Source of the DNA: Gp1-AA145 sp963757135
GTDB taxonomy: Bacteria > Acidobacteriota > Terriglobia > Terriglobales > Acidobacteriaceae
Length of the DNA stretch: 64,000 bases
Direction: 5' to 3'
Assembly: GCA_963757135.1 (NCBI GenBank)
Contig: CAVWQE010000004.1
Span: 372,001 to 436,000 of the forward strand
Position numbers and translations under genes: made by a program. Positions 9,489 through 18,329 of this stretch are shown here, one piece after another. How positions within the stretch are numbered: the stretch's first letter is position 1; each line of letters begins with the position of its first letter. The notes below the pieces were generated by a model. The model saw nothing but the letters and a program-made list of their open reading frames with translations, ran no database searches and had not been told where the DNA came from.

Positions 9489-9725
9489 ATGGCAACCGAA
9501 GGAACATCTCTAGTCGGATGGAAGCAGTTATATCAATCCGCCTTGTTGGAAACCGATTCTGCAAACCTTCCGGGACGGGTAGCCGATGCCCGTGCCGCTA
9601 TTCGTGATCGTATGCAAGTGTTGCAGTCGAACCGTGCTTGCGACGAACATCTGGCCTTGGAGTACGCACTACGAGTCTTGGATATTCTGGGGAAAGTAAC
9701 CTGGGAATCACTCAAAACCGACTAG
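9489..9725 (+). CDS. small conserved hypothetical protein (78 aa)
   Basis: ATG 9489 has GAGGTGAG immediately upstream. A GTG at 9408 would add 27 poorly structured residues and overlap the operator, so it is disfavoured. The sequence WKQLYQSALLETDSANLP, then ARAAIRDRMQVL, is helical and soluble and fits a small family I have seen in Acidobacteria with the pattern W-x-x-L/Y-x-x-A-x-x-E-x-D-x-x-K/N-L-P. No function is known to me. It stands alone behind an island operator. Confidence 0.72.
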   Translation: MATEGTSLVGWKQLYQSALLETDSANLPGRVADARAAIRDRMQVLQSNRACDEHLALEYALRVLDILGKVTWESLKTD

Positions 9726-9970
9726 AATCTCCGCTCACGGGCAGGGAGACGGTCCCGTCGTTGGCGCTGAAACCTCAGTCAATAACGAAGCTCGTTAGTG
9801 GTATTTCTCCAGAAGGACAATTGAAGTGAGAACATGGTAGCTCCGTACGCGAGGTTTGAAATTTCATTACGGAGGAAGACACTCCGGCTGCAAGTTCGCC
9901 AACCGGCCGCCGCTTTAAAAGGCAGCGCTCAAACGGAATAAAAAATAATGTCCACCCGCGATCCTCTCAG

Positions 9971-10732
9971 CTAGCGAGCACTAAGGGATTGTGACAAACT
10001 AATCAGATTTTCTGGTCCAACCTGGATTAACCCCCACCTTGGACTGTCAATCTCAGCAATAAGCAAGAACGCGACAGAGAGCACAAACGGCAGAACTGTG
10101 AGCAGGAAGGTACGTTTTTGATCAAATCCGTAACCAAGCATAAGGTTGGAACAAACAGCGATAACTGCCATCAGACTCCATGCCGACACCGGGATTCGAT
10201 TCCACCAGGCAGCCTGGGTATAGCCCGCAGAGTCTAGAACCTCGTTCATTCCAGCTGCCACCAGCGTCTTTACCGGAGACGGCTTCGCCGTCGCAGCGGC
10301 CTGGACTACCGCCCACAGCTGCTGCTGCAGTTGAGCAGTCTGTTGGTCAACCTGTGCTATCTGAGGAGAGTCGCGCACCGTATAGAACAGGATGCGCTGC
10401 GCCAGATATTTCTTCAGGAGATCCTGGGTTCGCTCGGCATCTGCAACCTCCAACAAGCCAGCGCGATCGTACTCCGTACCAATGACATTAGCTTCGATCG
10501 CCTCATAATTCTTGCGCTGGTCGTATCTGCCGATTGCCATGGAAAAACTAAACCCAATAATTAAGCCGAGAAGCGTCAGCGTTGCCGTTAGAACAACGTT
10601 GAAATCATCACCCTCCCTCTGTTCGCGCGAACCCCACCATTTCTGAAGAGAAGCGCCGATTTTGGTGGAGAGCCACAACACCGCGTACGAGACAAAGAAA
10701 AGAACTTTGGGAAAATCCGATAGCCGCTGCAC
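9971..10732 (-). CDS. DUF4239 / bestrophin-like membrane protein
   Basis: 253 residues. Two N-terminal hydrophobic segments (VLFFVSYAVLWLS; LTATLTLLGLIIGFSFSMA) are followed by RYDQRKNYEAIEANVIGTEYDRAGLL, the hallmark of the DUF4239 family. Then come a helical extramembrane stretch and two C-terminal helices (WSLMAVIAVCSNLMLGYGF; FLLTVLPFVLSVAFLLIAEID). The start is GTG 10730-10732 with no strong ribosome-binding site. It is monocistronic and faces the small gene at 9489. The family is predicted to be bestrophin-like channels, but the role is unproven. Confidence 0.8.
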   Translation of the reverse strand: MQRLSDFPKVLFFVSYAVLWLSTKIGASLQKWWGSREQREGDDFNVVLTATLTLLGLIIGFSFSMAIGRYDQRKNYEAIEANVIGTEYDRAGLLEVADAERTQDLLKKYLAQRILFYTVRDSPQIAQVDQQTAQLQQQLWAVVQAAATAKPSPVKTLVAAGMNEVLDSAGYTQAAWWNRIPVSAWSLMAVIAVCSNLMLGYGFDQKRTFLLTVLPFVLSVAFLLIAEIDSPRWGLIQVGPENLISLSQSLSAR

Positions 10733-11004
10733 AGTCCAAATGATTTAACCCGAATTCCTCTGATAGCCAACACTGACAAAACATGCAGACGCGTATGACC
10801 GTTCGGAGTACAAGTGTTACCACCCGAATGGAGTTGTGATCGGCATCAGGCCCTCATTTTGCTAGGTAAATCGTGATATTAGCTAGCGCGCACACCTCCA
10901 GAATCAACGAGTGCTATGGCGATCTATAGGTGGCGCGGCTTTGCCACGCAGGATTCGGGTTTCTGCAACCGCTGGTGGAATTGCGTTACCGGGCGGTTGT
11001 GAAT

Positions 11005-11062
11005 GAGACGGCCCTCGGGCTGTTTGATCCTCCGTTGCCAGGAGTCGCCGCGTGGGCCGTCT
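11005..11062. repeat. inverted repeat 1 left of operator
   Basis: AGACGGCCC (11005-11013) and GGGCCGTCT (11054-11062) are exact reverse complements with a 40-base loop. The left arm continues as GACGGCCCTCGG, repeated at 11173-11184. Confidence 0.55.
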
Positions 11063-11125
11063 GAGGCAGGCATTCATCGTTCTTCATTGGATAACTCAGG
11101 GTGCAACACCCCGGCGATCTGGAGA

Positions 11126-11141
11126 CTGTCATTTCTGACAG
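11126..11141. promoter_or_regulatory. island operator palindrome (perfect)
   Basis: CTGTCA-TTTC-TGACAG, a perfect copy. No protein start lies within 400 bases downstream. The nearest downstream structure is the hairpin at 11176-11228, so the controlled product may be an RNA, or a long leader of the receiver gene at 11558. Confidence 0.7.
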
Positions 11142-11175
11142 GCTGGTCCGAGCATCGCATGTTTCCTTTTTTGAC

Positions 11176-11228
11176 GGCCCTCGGAGCTGGTTGGAATACT
11201 GGCTCGAAAAGGAGTCACTCAGAGGGCC
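11176..11228. repeat. inverted repeat 2 right of operator
   Basis: GGCCCTC (11176-11182) and GAGGGCC (11222-11228) pair across 39 bases. The sequence GGCCCTCG also begins the large hairpin at 22238-22290, which likewise follows a perfect operator. Confidence 0.5.
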
Positions 11229-11557
11229 GCTTCTGAGGTGAAACACCCACCGCTCGCTGCTTCGGCGGGCAAGGTTAGGATGCTCCAAAACGTCCCCTTT
11301 TGAGACCTGCCATTAAATGACACTAAATGACACTCGATCTGACCATCTCTTCTGCCCCGGTCCTGGGCATGACCCTCATACTGCTGGAGGTTGGGCTGGA
11401 GTTTCGCACGATAATGGAATGCAGGTTCGTGGCCTCAAAGGCCTGACCGTCGTATGCGCGTATTCCTTGAATGGGAATGGCAATTCATCAAACAATTAGC
11501 TTTTCGAGACACCCTGTCCTAAACTGTCAAACATCAAAGATAGTGCCCGACTCCGAT

Positions 11558-12046
11558 ATGCGTCCATCCTCAATCAGGGTTCTCGTAGTCGAAGATCATG
11601 AGGCTTGGTCGCGTTTCATATCGAGCGTGCTCCAGACTGAGTCGGAGCTGGAGGTAAGCGAATTCGTATCCGATGGACTCGAAGCAGTTCAGCGAGCCGA
11701 AGAACTGCAACCAGGCCTGATCCTGCTGGACATAGGGCTTCCAACGCTGAACGGAATCGAAGTTGCGAGGCGGATCCGAGAAGTTTCTCCTGCTTCTAAA
11801 ATCCTCTTTGTGAGCGAAACGCGCTCGCCTGAAATCGCAGAAGAAGCCTTGAACACGGGCGCGAGCGGCTATCTGGTTAAGTCCGACGCCGGACGAGAAT
11901 TATTACCTGCCATCAAAGCGGTCCTCCAAGGTAAGAGATTTGTCAGCCGCAGCTTGGCAGGTCACTTCCTGGTCGCCGTGATGGTGGCTACAACCCAAAC
12001 AAATCTTCTCGAGTCGATGGTCAGGCTTATCTCAGCAATTTGCTGA
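11558..12046 (+). CDS. receiver-only response regulator with non-homologous tail
   Basis: 162 residues from ATG 11558, chosen because MRPSSIRVLVVEDHEAW matches the start of the sister gene at 18721. The receiver has E12-D13, phosphoacceptor D58 (LILLDIGLP) and Lys in GYLVK. After LLPAIKAVLQGKRFVSRSLAGH, the usual end of this receiver type, comes a hydrophobic tail (FLVAVMVATTQTNLLESM...) with no DNA-binding domain. The tail may be a frameshifted remnant. A half-site CTGTCA lies at 11524-11529 upstream. The gene is convergent with the sensor kinase, 17 bases away. Confidence 0.85.
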   Translation: MRPSSIRVLVVEDHEAWSRFISSVLQTESELEVSEFVSDGLEAVQRAEELQPGLILLDIGLPTLNGIEVARRIREVSPASKILFVSETRSPEIAEEALNTGASGYLVKSDAGRELLPAIKAVLQGKRFVSRSLAGHFLVAVMVATTQTNLLESMVRLISAIC

Positions 12047-12063
12047 GGGGACTGTTCTAGCGA

Positions 12064-14313
12064 CTAACCGGTCAATTGCGTTGCCCCTTGGGAGTCGCGC
12101 GGTGATTCAAGTGGCACCCGAACCGCAATCGTTGTTCCGCCCCTCGGCTTCGACTCAATCGCAATCGTCCCATCCACCAACCGCACGCGTTCTCGCATGC
12201 TAGTGAGACCTAATCCTTTGCCTTGCATCGCTGATTCGACATCGAACCCCTTACCTGAATCACTCACGATGAGATGAACTTGATTTGATTGTTCCAGGAG
12301 TCGCACTTCGATGCGTTTCACCCCGCCGTGCTTGGCGGTGTTATGCACGGCTTCCTGTAGAACTCGCAAGAGGCAAACTCCGATTTCAAATGGGAGGACC
12401 GCGGCAACGTCACTCTCGAAATCGATCTCCATATTCTGCCGTTCGGCAAATTCCTTGCACCAGCTTCTGATACCCGCAACGACGCCCAGATATTCAAGTT
12501 TTGAGGAGTGCAAATCGTGCGAGAGGGCTTGCACGTCGTCCGAAATCTCGGTGGTCTCTTTTTGGAGTTTTCCTATACGACTCTGAACGTCAGCAGGATC
12601 GTATTCAAGTTGTGCAAGCTCAACCGCCAGCAACGCGAGGCGCTGGGTAATATCATCGTGAAGCTCTCTCCCGATCCGCATGCGCTCCTGCTCCTGCGCT
12701 TCGATCAATTTACGCCGTATCTCGGTCATTGCTTGCTCGGCCAGTTTCCGATCAGTGACGTCGATGCAAGATCCGATGTAGCCGGCAAAAGAGCCGTCCG
12801 AAGCAACCCTGGGGACACCGATGTCGAAGAGCCACCGGTATTCTCCATCCTGCCGCCGCAGGCGATACTGCATGCGGAATGATTCACGGCGATCGAATGC
12901 CCGCGTATAGGTATCCAGACAATCCTTCAAGTCTTCCGGATGGACTCCTTCCGACCAGCCGTTGCCGAGCTCCGCTTCAATTGGACGACCGGTAAACTCG
13001 AGCCAGGGCCGATTGAAGTAATTGCAAAGTTTGTCGGGGCCTGACATCCAGATCATTACTGGAGCTGTGTTTGCAACCAGGCGAAAGCGCTCTTCGCTTT
13101 CGCGCAGCTGAACTTCGCCTTTTTTTCTTCGCCCCCTCTGCCAGAGCAACCCAAAAATCAGTAAGCTTTCAGCCAACATCACAGCGATGCCGGAAATGAT
13201 GTACCGCTTGTAAGCTTCCCACACGGTGTGCTGTCGATTGATCACGATGCTGGCGGGAGGAAGTTCTCTTTCCTTCAATCCCCAACGCTGGATGGCTCGC
13301 CAATCGAACATGTAGGCATTTGCGCCCTTGACCCTGGCAATGTCCTGGGCCTTTTCCCCTCTAAGAATCCTCAGCGCCATGCCTCCAGCCAACGTTCCTT
13401 GCTCGCTGAGGGTCGAAAGATAGCCTCCCACCTCGCCGTGGTTCAAATAAACATCGTACAAGCTGAAAACCGGGGCATTCGCTGCGGCGGTAACAATAGG
13501 GCCTATTTCGCTTGACTTGAATGAGCTCCCTGCAGCATCCTGCGCCATTGAGGTGAGCAGGACCAAGGTGTGAGGTGGCAGGTGCCTCAGGCGATCGAGC
13601 AGCTCAGGCACAGCCAGATCCGTCATATAAGTAATGTCGAGGTGGTCTGCGAGTTCCTTCAGTTGCTGTCTGATGTAGGCTTGCTGCCGTTTATCGAACT
13701 CCGAGACCCCACCCACCACCACCACGTGTTCCGTACCCGGCTGAAGCCGCAACCCTATTTCGACAGTCTCTGCTGGAGCTGAATCATTTTCGACACCTGT
13801 AAAGTCGGAATCTAGTGTAGGAGCGCCCGGAACACTTCCAATAGGCAGGCAGAAAACAATTGGAACGCCGGGGAAGGCTCTTCGGTGCACCTCTTGCATG
13901 AATTTGAGTGGGGACGGGCCAACCGTGATGATCACATCTAGTCTGCGATTCTGATATTTATGAAGGTAGAAATCGCGAAATTCCTGCTGGACAGCCGGTT
14001 CGGGGAACAAGGTGGTATCCATGTACTCGGAATAGAACTCGAGATGATAGGGTGAGTCATTCAGGGCAGCTTGGATTCCCTGATTGATGAGGAGGATGGC
14101 AGGGTAGGAAGTGCCTACCTCGTTCAGAATCAGGATTCGCCGAACTTCCGTCGTGGGTGACGCTGCAATTGAGCGTGACAGAGCAATGGCGGCGAGAGCC
14201 GCAAGCGGAAGCCAGAGGTGAAATGTTCCGCCTGGTTTTCGGCCCAGCTGTCCAAAGACGAGACGACGAATCAGCAGCGATGCGAAAAATCTATACTCTG
14301 CAATTGCCCGCAT
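12064..14313 (-). CDS. sensor histidine kinase (periplasmic ABC-substrate-like domain, PAS, HisKA_3, HATPase)
   Basis: 749 residues. A signal-anchor (about 30-50) is followed by a periplasmic domain (about 57-345) that reads like an ABC-type substrate-binding fold (ILILNEVGTSYPAILLINQG; LDVIITVGPSPLKFMQ). Next are a transmembrane helix (about 372-392), a PAS domain (about 405-530), a NarX-type dimerisation box ERMRIGRELHDDITQRLALL with the phosphorylated His, and an ATP-binding domain with N-box LQEAVHNTAKHG and G-box DSGKGFD / GLGLTSMRERV. ATG 14311-14313 has AGGA upstream. It is the only kinase in the island and the plausible phosphodonor for the four receiver-only proteins. The ligand is unknown. 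Confidence 0.92.
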   Translation of the reverse strand: MRAIAEYRFFASLLIRRLVFGQLGRKPGGTFHLWLPLAALAAIALSRSIAASPTTEVRRILILNEVGTSYPAILLINQGIQAALNDSPYHLEFYSEYMDTTLFPEPAVQQEFRDFYLHKYQNRRLDVIITVGPSPLKFMQEVHRRAFPGVPIVFCLPIGSVPGAPTLDSDFTGVENDSAPAETVEIGLRLQPGTEHVVVVGGVSEFDKRQQAYIRQQLKELADHLDITYMTDLAVPELLDRLRHLPPHTLVLLTSMAQDAAGSSFKSSEIGPIVTAAANAPVFSLYDVYLNHGEVGGYLSTLSEQGTLAGGMALRILRGEKAQDIARVKGANAYMFDWRAIQRWGLKERELPPASIVINRQHTVWEAYKRYIISGIAVMLAESLLIFGLLWQRGRRKKGEVQLRESEERFRLVANTAPVMIWMSGPDKLCNYFNRPWLEFTGRPIEAELGNGWSEGVHPEDLKDCLDTYTRAFDRRESFRMQYRLRRQDGEYRWLFDIGVPRVASDGSFAGYIGSCIDVTDRKLAEQAMTEIRRKLIEAQEQERMRIGRELHDDITQRLALLAVELAQLEYDPADVQSRIGKLQKETTEISDDVQALSHDLHSSKLEYLGVVAGIRSWCKEFAERQNMEIDFESDVAAVLPFEIGVCLLRVLQEAVHNTAKHGGVKRIEVRLLEQSNQVHLIVSDSGKGFDVESAMQGKGLGLTSMRERVRLVDGTIAIESKPRGGTTIAVRVPLESPRDSQGATQLTG

Positions 14314-14599
14314 ATTTGCGTCCTAAAATGCGGGGGGAAAAAAATATATTGCACCGCGACGCCGCCTCCAGCGCCTTGCCTCTCAGCGGTGCGATTCGAC
14401 CACAAAAACGACCCAGCAAACGTTGCTGTTGTAGCAAGAACTCTACTCCGAATCTTAGGGAATTTGAAACGTTTTTTCGGAATGAGCAGGTGTTAGCGCG
14501 TCACTAAAAGACTTGGTCGGAAAAAACGGCCGACGTTTTCCGTGCAGATAGCAAAAATAAATCCACTCTGGGGACCCTAACCAATGGGAGCAGGTGCAT

Positions 14600-15073
14600 T
14601 CATTTGAATCGCAGGGGACGTTTACGTGTCTTCAGTCTCGCCGCAGGCGCCATTTGTCTGATTCCACTACTAACAAAATCACGACCCCGAAGAACACTTT
14701 GCATTCCCATCAGGAGCTCCAACCCAGCGTCCGTCTTAAGCACGTATCCTTGCGCCCCATTTCTGAAAGCCGTCTGCACCACATCTTTATTGCTGTTCTG
14801 AGTTAAGAAGATGATTCGTGCCGAGGGAGCAACCAGGTGAATGCGGGCAGCAGCTTCCAGCCCGTCCAGGCTTGCGAGGCCAATGTTCACCAAGATCAGG
14901 TCCGGTTTCAGTTCTTGGGCTTTGTGAACTGCTTCAAGTCCCTCTCCTACTTCCGCAACCACACAAAATTGCGGTCGGGTTCGCAGAATGGAGCAAATGT
15001 ATTCTCGCCACGGCTGGAAATCATCCACCACCAGAACGCGGACAGAGATACAGATTAATTGAGCTTTCGACAT
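14600..15073 (-). CDS. receiver-only response regulator with Asn at the phosphoacceptor site
   Basis: 157 residues from ATG 15071-15073 (AAGGGAG upstream). The acidic pair D17-D18 (VLVVDDFQPW) and the Lys of GYVLK are kept, but the phosphoacceptor position is N63 (LILVNIGLASLDG; codon AAC at 14885-14887), where the three sister proteins have Asp in LLDIG. The Pro of DIGLP is also lost. Asp-to-Asn receivers generally cannot be phosphorylated and may be locked in one state, so this is probably an atypical receiver that binds partners without phosphotransfer. No output domain follows; the C-terminus is a basic tail (RLKTRKRPLRFK). It lies upstream of the kinase in the same orientation, separated by about 290 bases. 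Confidence 0.87.
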   Translation of the reverse strand: MSKAQLICISVRVLVVDDFQPWREYICSILRTRPQFCVVAEVGEGLEAVHKAQELKPDLILVNIGLASLDGLEAAARIHLVAPSARIIFLTQNSNKDVVQTAFRNGAQGYVLKTDAGLELLMGMQSVLRGRDFVSSGIRQMAPAARLKTRKRPLRFK

Positions 15074-15505
15074 TTCGACTCCCTTGGGACGCAACGGAAT
15101 GTCGTCTGAAGGTCAAGGTAACGTCTCTCTCAGGAGAGCAGCGATACCACAAAAGGCGACTTCCCTAACGGATAAGCATCGTGCGCGCGGATGTGTTCGC
15201 CGATTGTGAACCGTGGCCCGACATGCTGGCGCTTCCATCAGAGCTCAACTGCTCGATCATAGCCTCATACTATGGAACTGTTTCGGCGGCATAACTGGGA
15301 GTTCTTGCAGGCAGTGACACAACAAGCTTGACTGCGACATCCGTCCACCGGAGCAAGCTTTGTTCAGTGCCACAAACTCGTTCCTTTACTAATCTGCTGC
15401 CCTTCGCTTCATCGTATTACTGCACATTTAAACAGTTTCTAAAGATGCGAATCACAATTAAACATTCTCCTGTGCCACGTGTTCGTTGATTTCGGAGTTT
15501 GACAA
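15074..15505. other. 430-base non-coding gap
   Basis: No supported gene. One imperfect inverted repeat is visible around 15325-15368 (AACAAGCTTG with CAAGCTTTGTT, one bulge). No copy of the island palindrome was seen. It presumably carries the divergent promoters of the receiver gene and the 15506 gene. Confidence 0.4.
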
Positions 15506-16279
15506 ATGAATCGAGCCACTGCTGGTCGCGGCGAGACGAAGTCTGGTGCCGAAACGCTTCCCATCACCGCTGGACGGAGGCTCTTTATTCCTCCAATCGT
15601 ATTGGTCGCTAGCGTGCTTGCGATTGCGCAGACGGGTGCAGGAGCCGGTGGGGAACTGCAACAGAAGGTGGCAGCAGCGAAGCAATCGGCTGCTGAGAAT
15701 CAACAGAAACTACATCACTATCAGTGGATGGAAAGCACCCAGCTCACGCTTAAGGGGGATGCCAAGCCTCCGACACAGTCAATGTGTCAATACGGCCCTG
15801 ACGGAAAGATACAAAAGACGGCTATGGGGTCCCCACCGGAACCTCCGAGTGGAGGAAAGATCAAGCGGAAGATAGTCGAGAAAAAGAAAGGAGAAATGGA
15901 GGATTACATGGGGCAGGTGAAGAACCTGCTCGGTATGTACGTCCCTCCCGACCCGCAGCACATGCAACAGGCCTTCCAGGCCGGCAAGGTCTCATTGAAT
16001 CCGACCGCCGCAATGGGCGTGGCAAAGCTCATCTTTAAGGACTATGCCCAACCCGGCGATCAGCTGACGCTCTCTTTCGACACGGCAGCGAAAAAGATCA
16101 GCTCTTTAGATGTAAACACCTACATGGATGATCCGAAGAACGTGGTTACGCTGACCGTTAAGTTCGCCAGCTTGCCCGACGGCACCAACTATCCCCAACA
16201 GACGGTACTGGACGCGACTGCCAAGAAGCTCCAGGTGACGACGACGAATTCTGGTTACCAGCCCATCGCAGCGCGCTGA
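15506..16279 (+). CDS. exported conserved hypothetical protein
   Basis: 257 residues. A long N-terminal signal/anchor (FIPPIVLVASVLAIAQTGAG, about residues 27-47) is followed by a helical, Gln-rich stretch and a conserved block (HHYQWMESTQLTLKGDAKP; CQYGPDGKIQKT; MGQVKNLLGMYVPPDP; FDTAAKKISSLDVNTYMDDPKNVV; NSGYQPIA). I associate this pattern with an acidobacterial family of unknown function predicted to be periplasmic. ATG 15506 is preceded by GGAG at about 9 bases. It lies upstream of the outer-membrane protein at 16402, but an operator sits between them, so they are probably separate units. Confidence 0.78.
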   Translation: MNRATAGRGETKSGAETLPITAGRRLFIPPIVLVASVLAIAQTGAGAGGELQQKVAAAKQSAAENQQKLHHYQWMESTQLTLKGDAKPPTQSMCQYGPDGKIQKTAMGSPPEPPSGGKIKRKIVEKKKGEMEDYMGQVKNLLGMYVPPDPQHMQQAFQAGKVSLNPTAAMGVAKLIFKDYAQPGDQLTLSFDTAAKKISSLDVNTYMDDPKNVVTLTVKFASLPDGTNYPQQTVLDATAKKLQVTTTNSGYQPIAAR

Positions 16280-16343
16280 TGCTTTCCCAAATTCACATTT
16301 GAGAACAGATCCGCAGCTCGCCAGGTTGAATGTTCGTGTCGCA

Positions 16344-16359
16344 CTGTCATCGTTGACAG
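16344..16359. promoter_or_regulatory. island operator palindrome (perfect)
   Basis: CTGTCA-TCGT-TGACAG, perfect. It is 43 bases before GTG 16402 of the outer-membrane protein gene, a normal promoter distance. A TATCTA hexamer at 16383 is the nearest -10-like sequence. Confidence 0.72.
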
Positions 16360-16401
16360 GTTCGTGGTGACCCACTAGCCGGTATCTAGACTCATAACAG
16401 T

Positions 16402-17307
16402 GTGAGACCAGCCCTCTTGATGCGCGTCTTAGTGCTGATCCTGCCTATTCCGGGACTCGCACAGGACCTTGAACCGCATGCATACTCCGCTTCCCCTGTC
16501 GGACTAAACTTCCTTGTGCTCAGTTTTGGGTATTCAACCGGATCTGTCCTGTTCGATCCGACCCTTCCTGTAGCCAACGTCAACGCGAATCTCAACATTC
16601 CCAGCATCGGATATGGACGCACGTTCGGGTTGCTGGGCCGCGAGGGCCTGGTTACAGCCGGATTGCCATACGTCTGGGGAGCCATCAGCGGCGACGTGGC
16701 GGAGCAAAACCGGAGCATCCGGCGTTCCGGCCTCGCTGATACACGCATAAAATTCTCTATCAACCTGCGTGGCAATCCGGCACGTTCACCAAGCGAGTTC
16801 GCCCAGTTCCGAAAACGTTCATTCATCGTCGGAACCAGTCTGACGGTCTCGGCTCCCACCGGCCAGTACGATCCCATCAAGTTGATCAATATCGGAACCA
16901 ATCGCTGGGCATTCAAACCGGAGCTCGGTATCTCATATCCGGTCAAGAAGAGGCTCGACCTCGATCTATATTTTGGCGCCTGGCTATTTACACACAACGC
17001 CGATTATTTCCCAGGCAAACAGCTCCGCCAGCAGGATCCGGTGGTGGCGCTTCAAGGGCACATTAGCTACACGTTTCGTCCCAGGCTTTGGATAGCCGCA
17101 GACATGACATGGTATCGCGGCGGTGCAGCCATGGTTGGTCATGGCAAACCCACCGGCGAACAGAACAACAGTCGTGCAGGTGCGACCTTTTCGATACCAT
17201 TGGGAAATAGGCAGTCTCTCAAGCTAGCCTATAGTGGGGGAACTACCGCGAGAATTGGATCGGACTTCAAGACCCTAACCGCTGGGTGGCAATATTCCTG
17301 GTTCTGA
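16402..17307 (+). CDS. outer-membrane transporter, MetA-pathway/phenol-degradation type (PF13557-like)
   Basis: 301 residues from GTG 16402, or 295 from ATG 16420, which gives the cleaner signal peptide (MRVLVLILPIPGLAQ). The body is a beta-barrel with the features of the 'MetA-pathway of phenol degradation' transporter family: an N-terminal strand with GLNFLVLSFGYSTGSV, a TVSAPTGQYDP turn, NIGTNRWAFKPELGISYP and a final aromatic residue (WQYSWF). These proteins are predicted outer-membrane channels for small organic compounds. The gene lies directly behind a perfect island operator, making it the clearest protein target of that regulon. Confidence 0.82.
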   Translation: MRPALLMRVLVLILPIPGLAQDLEPHAYSASPVGLNFLVLSFGYSTGSVLFDPTLPVANVNANLNIPSIGYGRTFGLLGREGLVTAGLPYVWGAISGDVAEQNRSIRRSGLADTRIKFSINLRGNPARSPSEFAQFRKRSFIVGTSLTVSAPTGQYDPIKLINIGTNRWAFKPELGISYPVKKRLDLDLYFGAWLFTHNADYFPGKQLRQQDPVVALQGHISYTFRPRLWIAADMTWYRGGAAMVGHGKPTGEQNNSRAGATFSIPLGNRQSLKLAYSGGTTARIGSDFKTLTAGWQYSWF

Positions 17308-17376
17308 TCATTGAAGTAGTCCGGTGAGTGTGCCTGTTGCGATGTTTCGCCGCAACACCACCGGTTCATCGAACAC

Positions 17377-17613
17377 TTAACTGATTACCGTCGGGTTGAG
17401 CATCGCATTACGAACAGACGCCGCAAGGTCCTCACCCCCGTGGACCAGGTTGACAGAAATTTCACAACGCCTGCTGCTCCTGTCGAAATACTTCCCGCAG
17501 ATTTCGTCGGGCCTATCCGGCAAAAATAAGACTCGGGCACCCCGACCGCCGTTTTCGTGAATGAATCTTTTGATCTGCAGTCTTCCGGTCTCAAAAACTA
17601 ATTCCCTGTTCAT
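17377..17613 (-). CDS. small hypothetical protein (78 aa)
   Basis: ATG 17611-17613 has a strong AGGAG 9 bases upstream, which is the main support. Sequence: MNRELVFETGRLQIKRFIHENG, a basic middle and C-terminal NLVHGGEDLAASVRNAML. It is soluble and no domain is recognised. It is convergent with the outer-membrane protein gene. Confidence 0.55.
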   Translation of the reverse strand: MNRELVFETGRLQIKRFIHENGGRGARVLFLPDRPDEICGKYFDRSSRRCEISVNLVHGGEDLAASVRNAMLNPTVIS

Positions 17614-18101
17614 GCCAAAAACTCCTGAGTGGTGAGTCCCAAAGGCCCATGGAATACTGCGATGCCCAGTTTTGTGGAAACCAGAGCCAATTGACACGAC
17701 GGAAAGCATGATTCACCCACCAAAGCGAACCCCGATCCTTGTGTACTGCTGGATAGTACTGAAGACGATCTTCATATGAGTGGCGTACGTTTTGCTACGG
17801 GCGGGCCCTATCTTCCAGTACACGTCCACGGAGGAGTAGCACACAGTACGCGCCCAAGGAGGAGTAGCAACGGGCTGCGCTATAACAAATTTAGCCCCTC
17901 ACGGGTTCGAAGTCGTTGCTCGCAAGCAATAACGTCTGCCTCCGCTCGCGACACTTAATGAGCGATGGGATTTATCGCCAGGTGGTATCCAATCGCTTCT
18001 GGTGTGGCGTATCTTGGCGCTTGCGCTGCTCAGACCGGTAATGGCTAATTGACACGGGTTCCTTGGACTGAGGCGGCCACACGAACTCTTGGAGGCCACC
18101 A
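17614..18101. other. 490-base non-coding gap
   Basis: No supported gene; the short frames present have no recognisable product or ribosome-binding site. It includes a small near-direct repeat 'GGAGGAGTAGCA' around 17834-17870. No island operator was seen. Confidence 0.4.
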
Positions 18102-18329
18102 GTGTCTTGTAAATCGTGTCAATCTACGAATCAACGCATCCTCCCCGCAGAAGTCGTCGTTCACTTTCCTGGAACGAAAGATTTGCATCGGCCACAAGTG
18201 TGGGCCTTCCCCTCTCTGCTTGTGTGCTTCAATTGCGGTTTCACAGAGTTCGTATTAGCTGAGGAGAAAATCGGAAAACTCGTGGATGCTAACTACACAG
18301 ATGAAAGCGACCGATCATACGGCACCTAA
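18102..18329 (+). CDS. small zinc-ribbon protein (75 aa)
   Basis: Starts at GTG 18102 with GGAGG ending 6 bases upstream. Two Cys pairs, MSCKSC at the N-terminus and LLVCFNCGFTEF later, form a four-Cys zinc ribbon around a short beta domain (AEVVVHFPGTKDL). Small proteins of this pattern recur in Acidobacteria; function unknown to me. Its stop (18327-18329) overlaps the stop of the convergent receiver gene (18326-18328). Confidence 0.78.
   Translation: MSCKSCQSTNQRILPAEVVVHFPGTKDLHRPQVWAFPSLLVCFNCGFTEFVLAEEKIGKLVDANYTDESDRSYGT

Larger units (their letters stand above)
10733..11557. other. 825-base non-coding region with operator and hairpins
   Basis: No supported CDS; short frames here have no recognisable product. 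It contains a 12-base direct repeat GACGGCCCTCGG (11006-11017 and 11173-11184), each copy forming the left arm of an inverted repeat, and between them a perfect copy of the island palindrome. This is long for an intergenic gap and could encode an RNA. Confidence 0.5.

Noticed and set aside
10931..11065. 44-codon frame (HAGFGFLQPLVELRYRAVV...)
   Set aside because: Reads protein-like but has no ribosome-binding site or recognised family; also covered by an inverted repeat.
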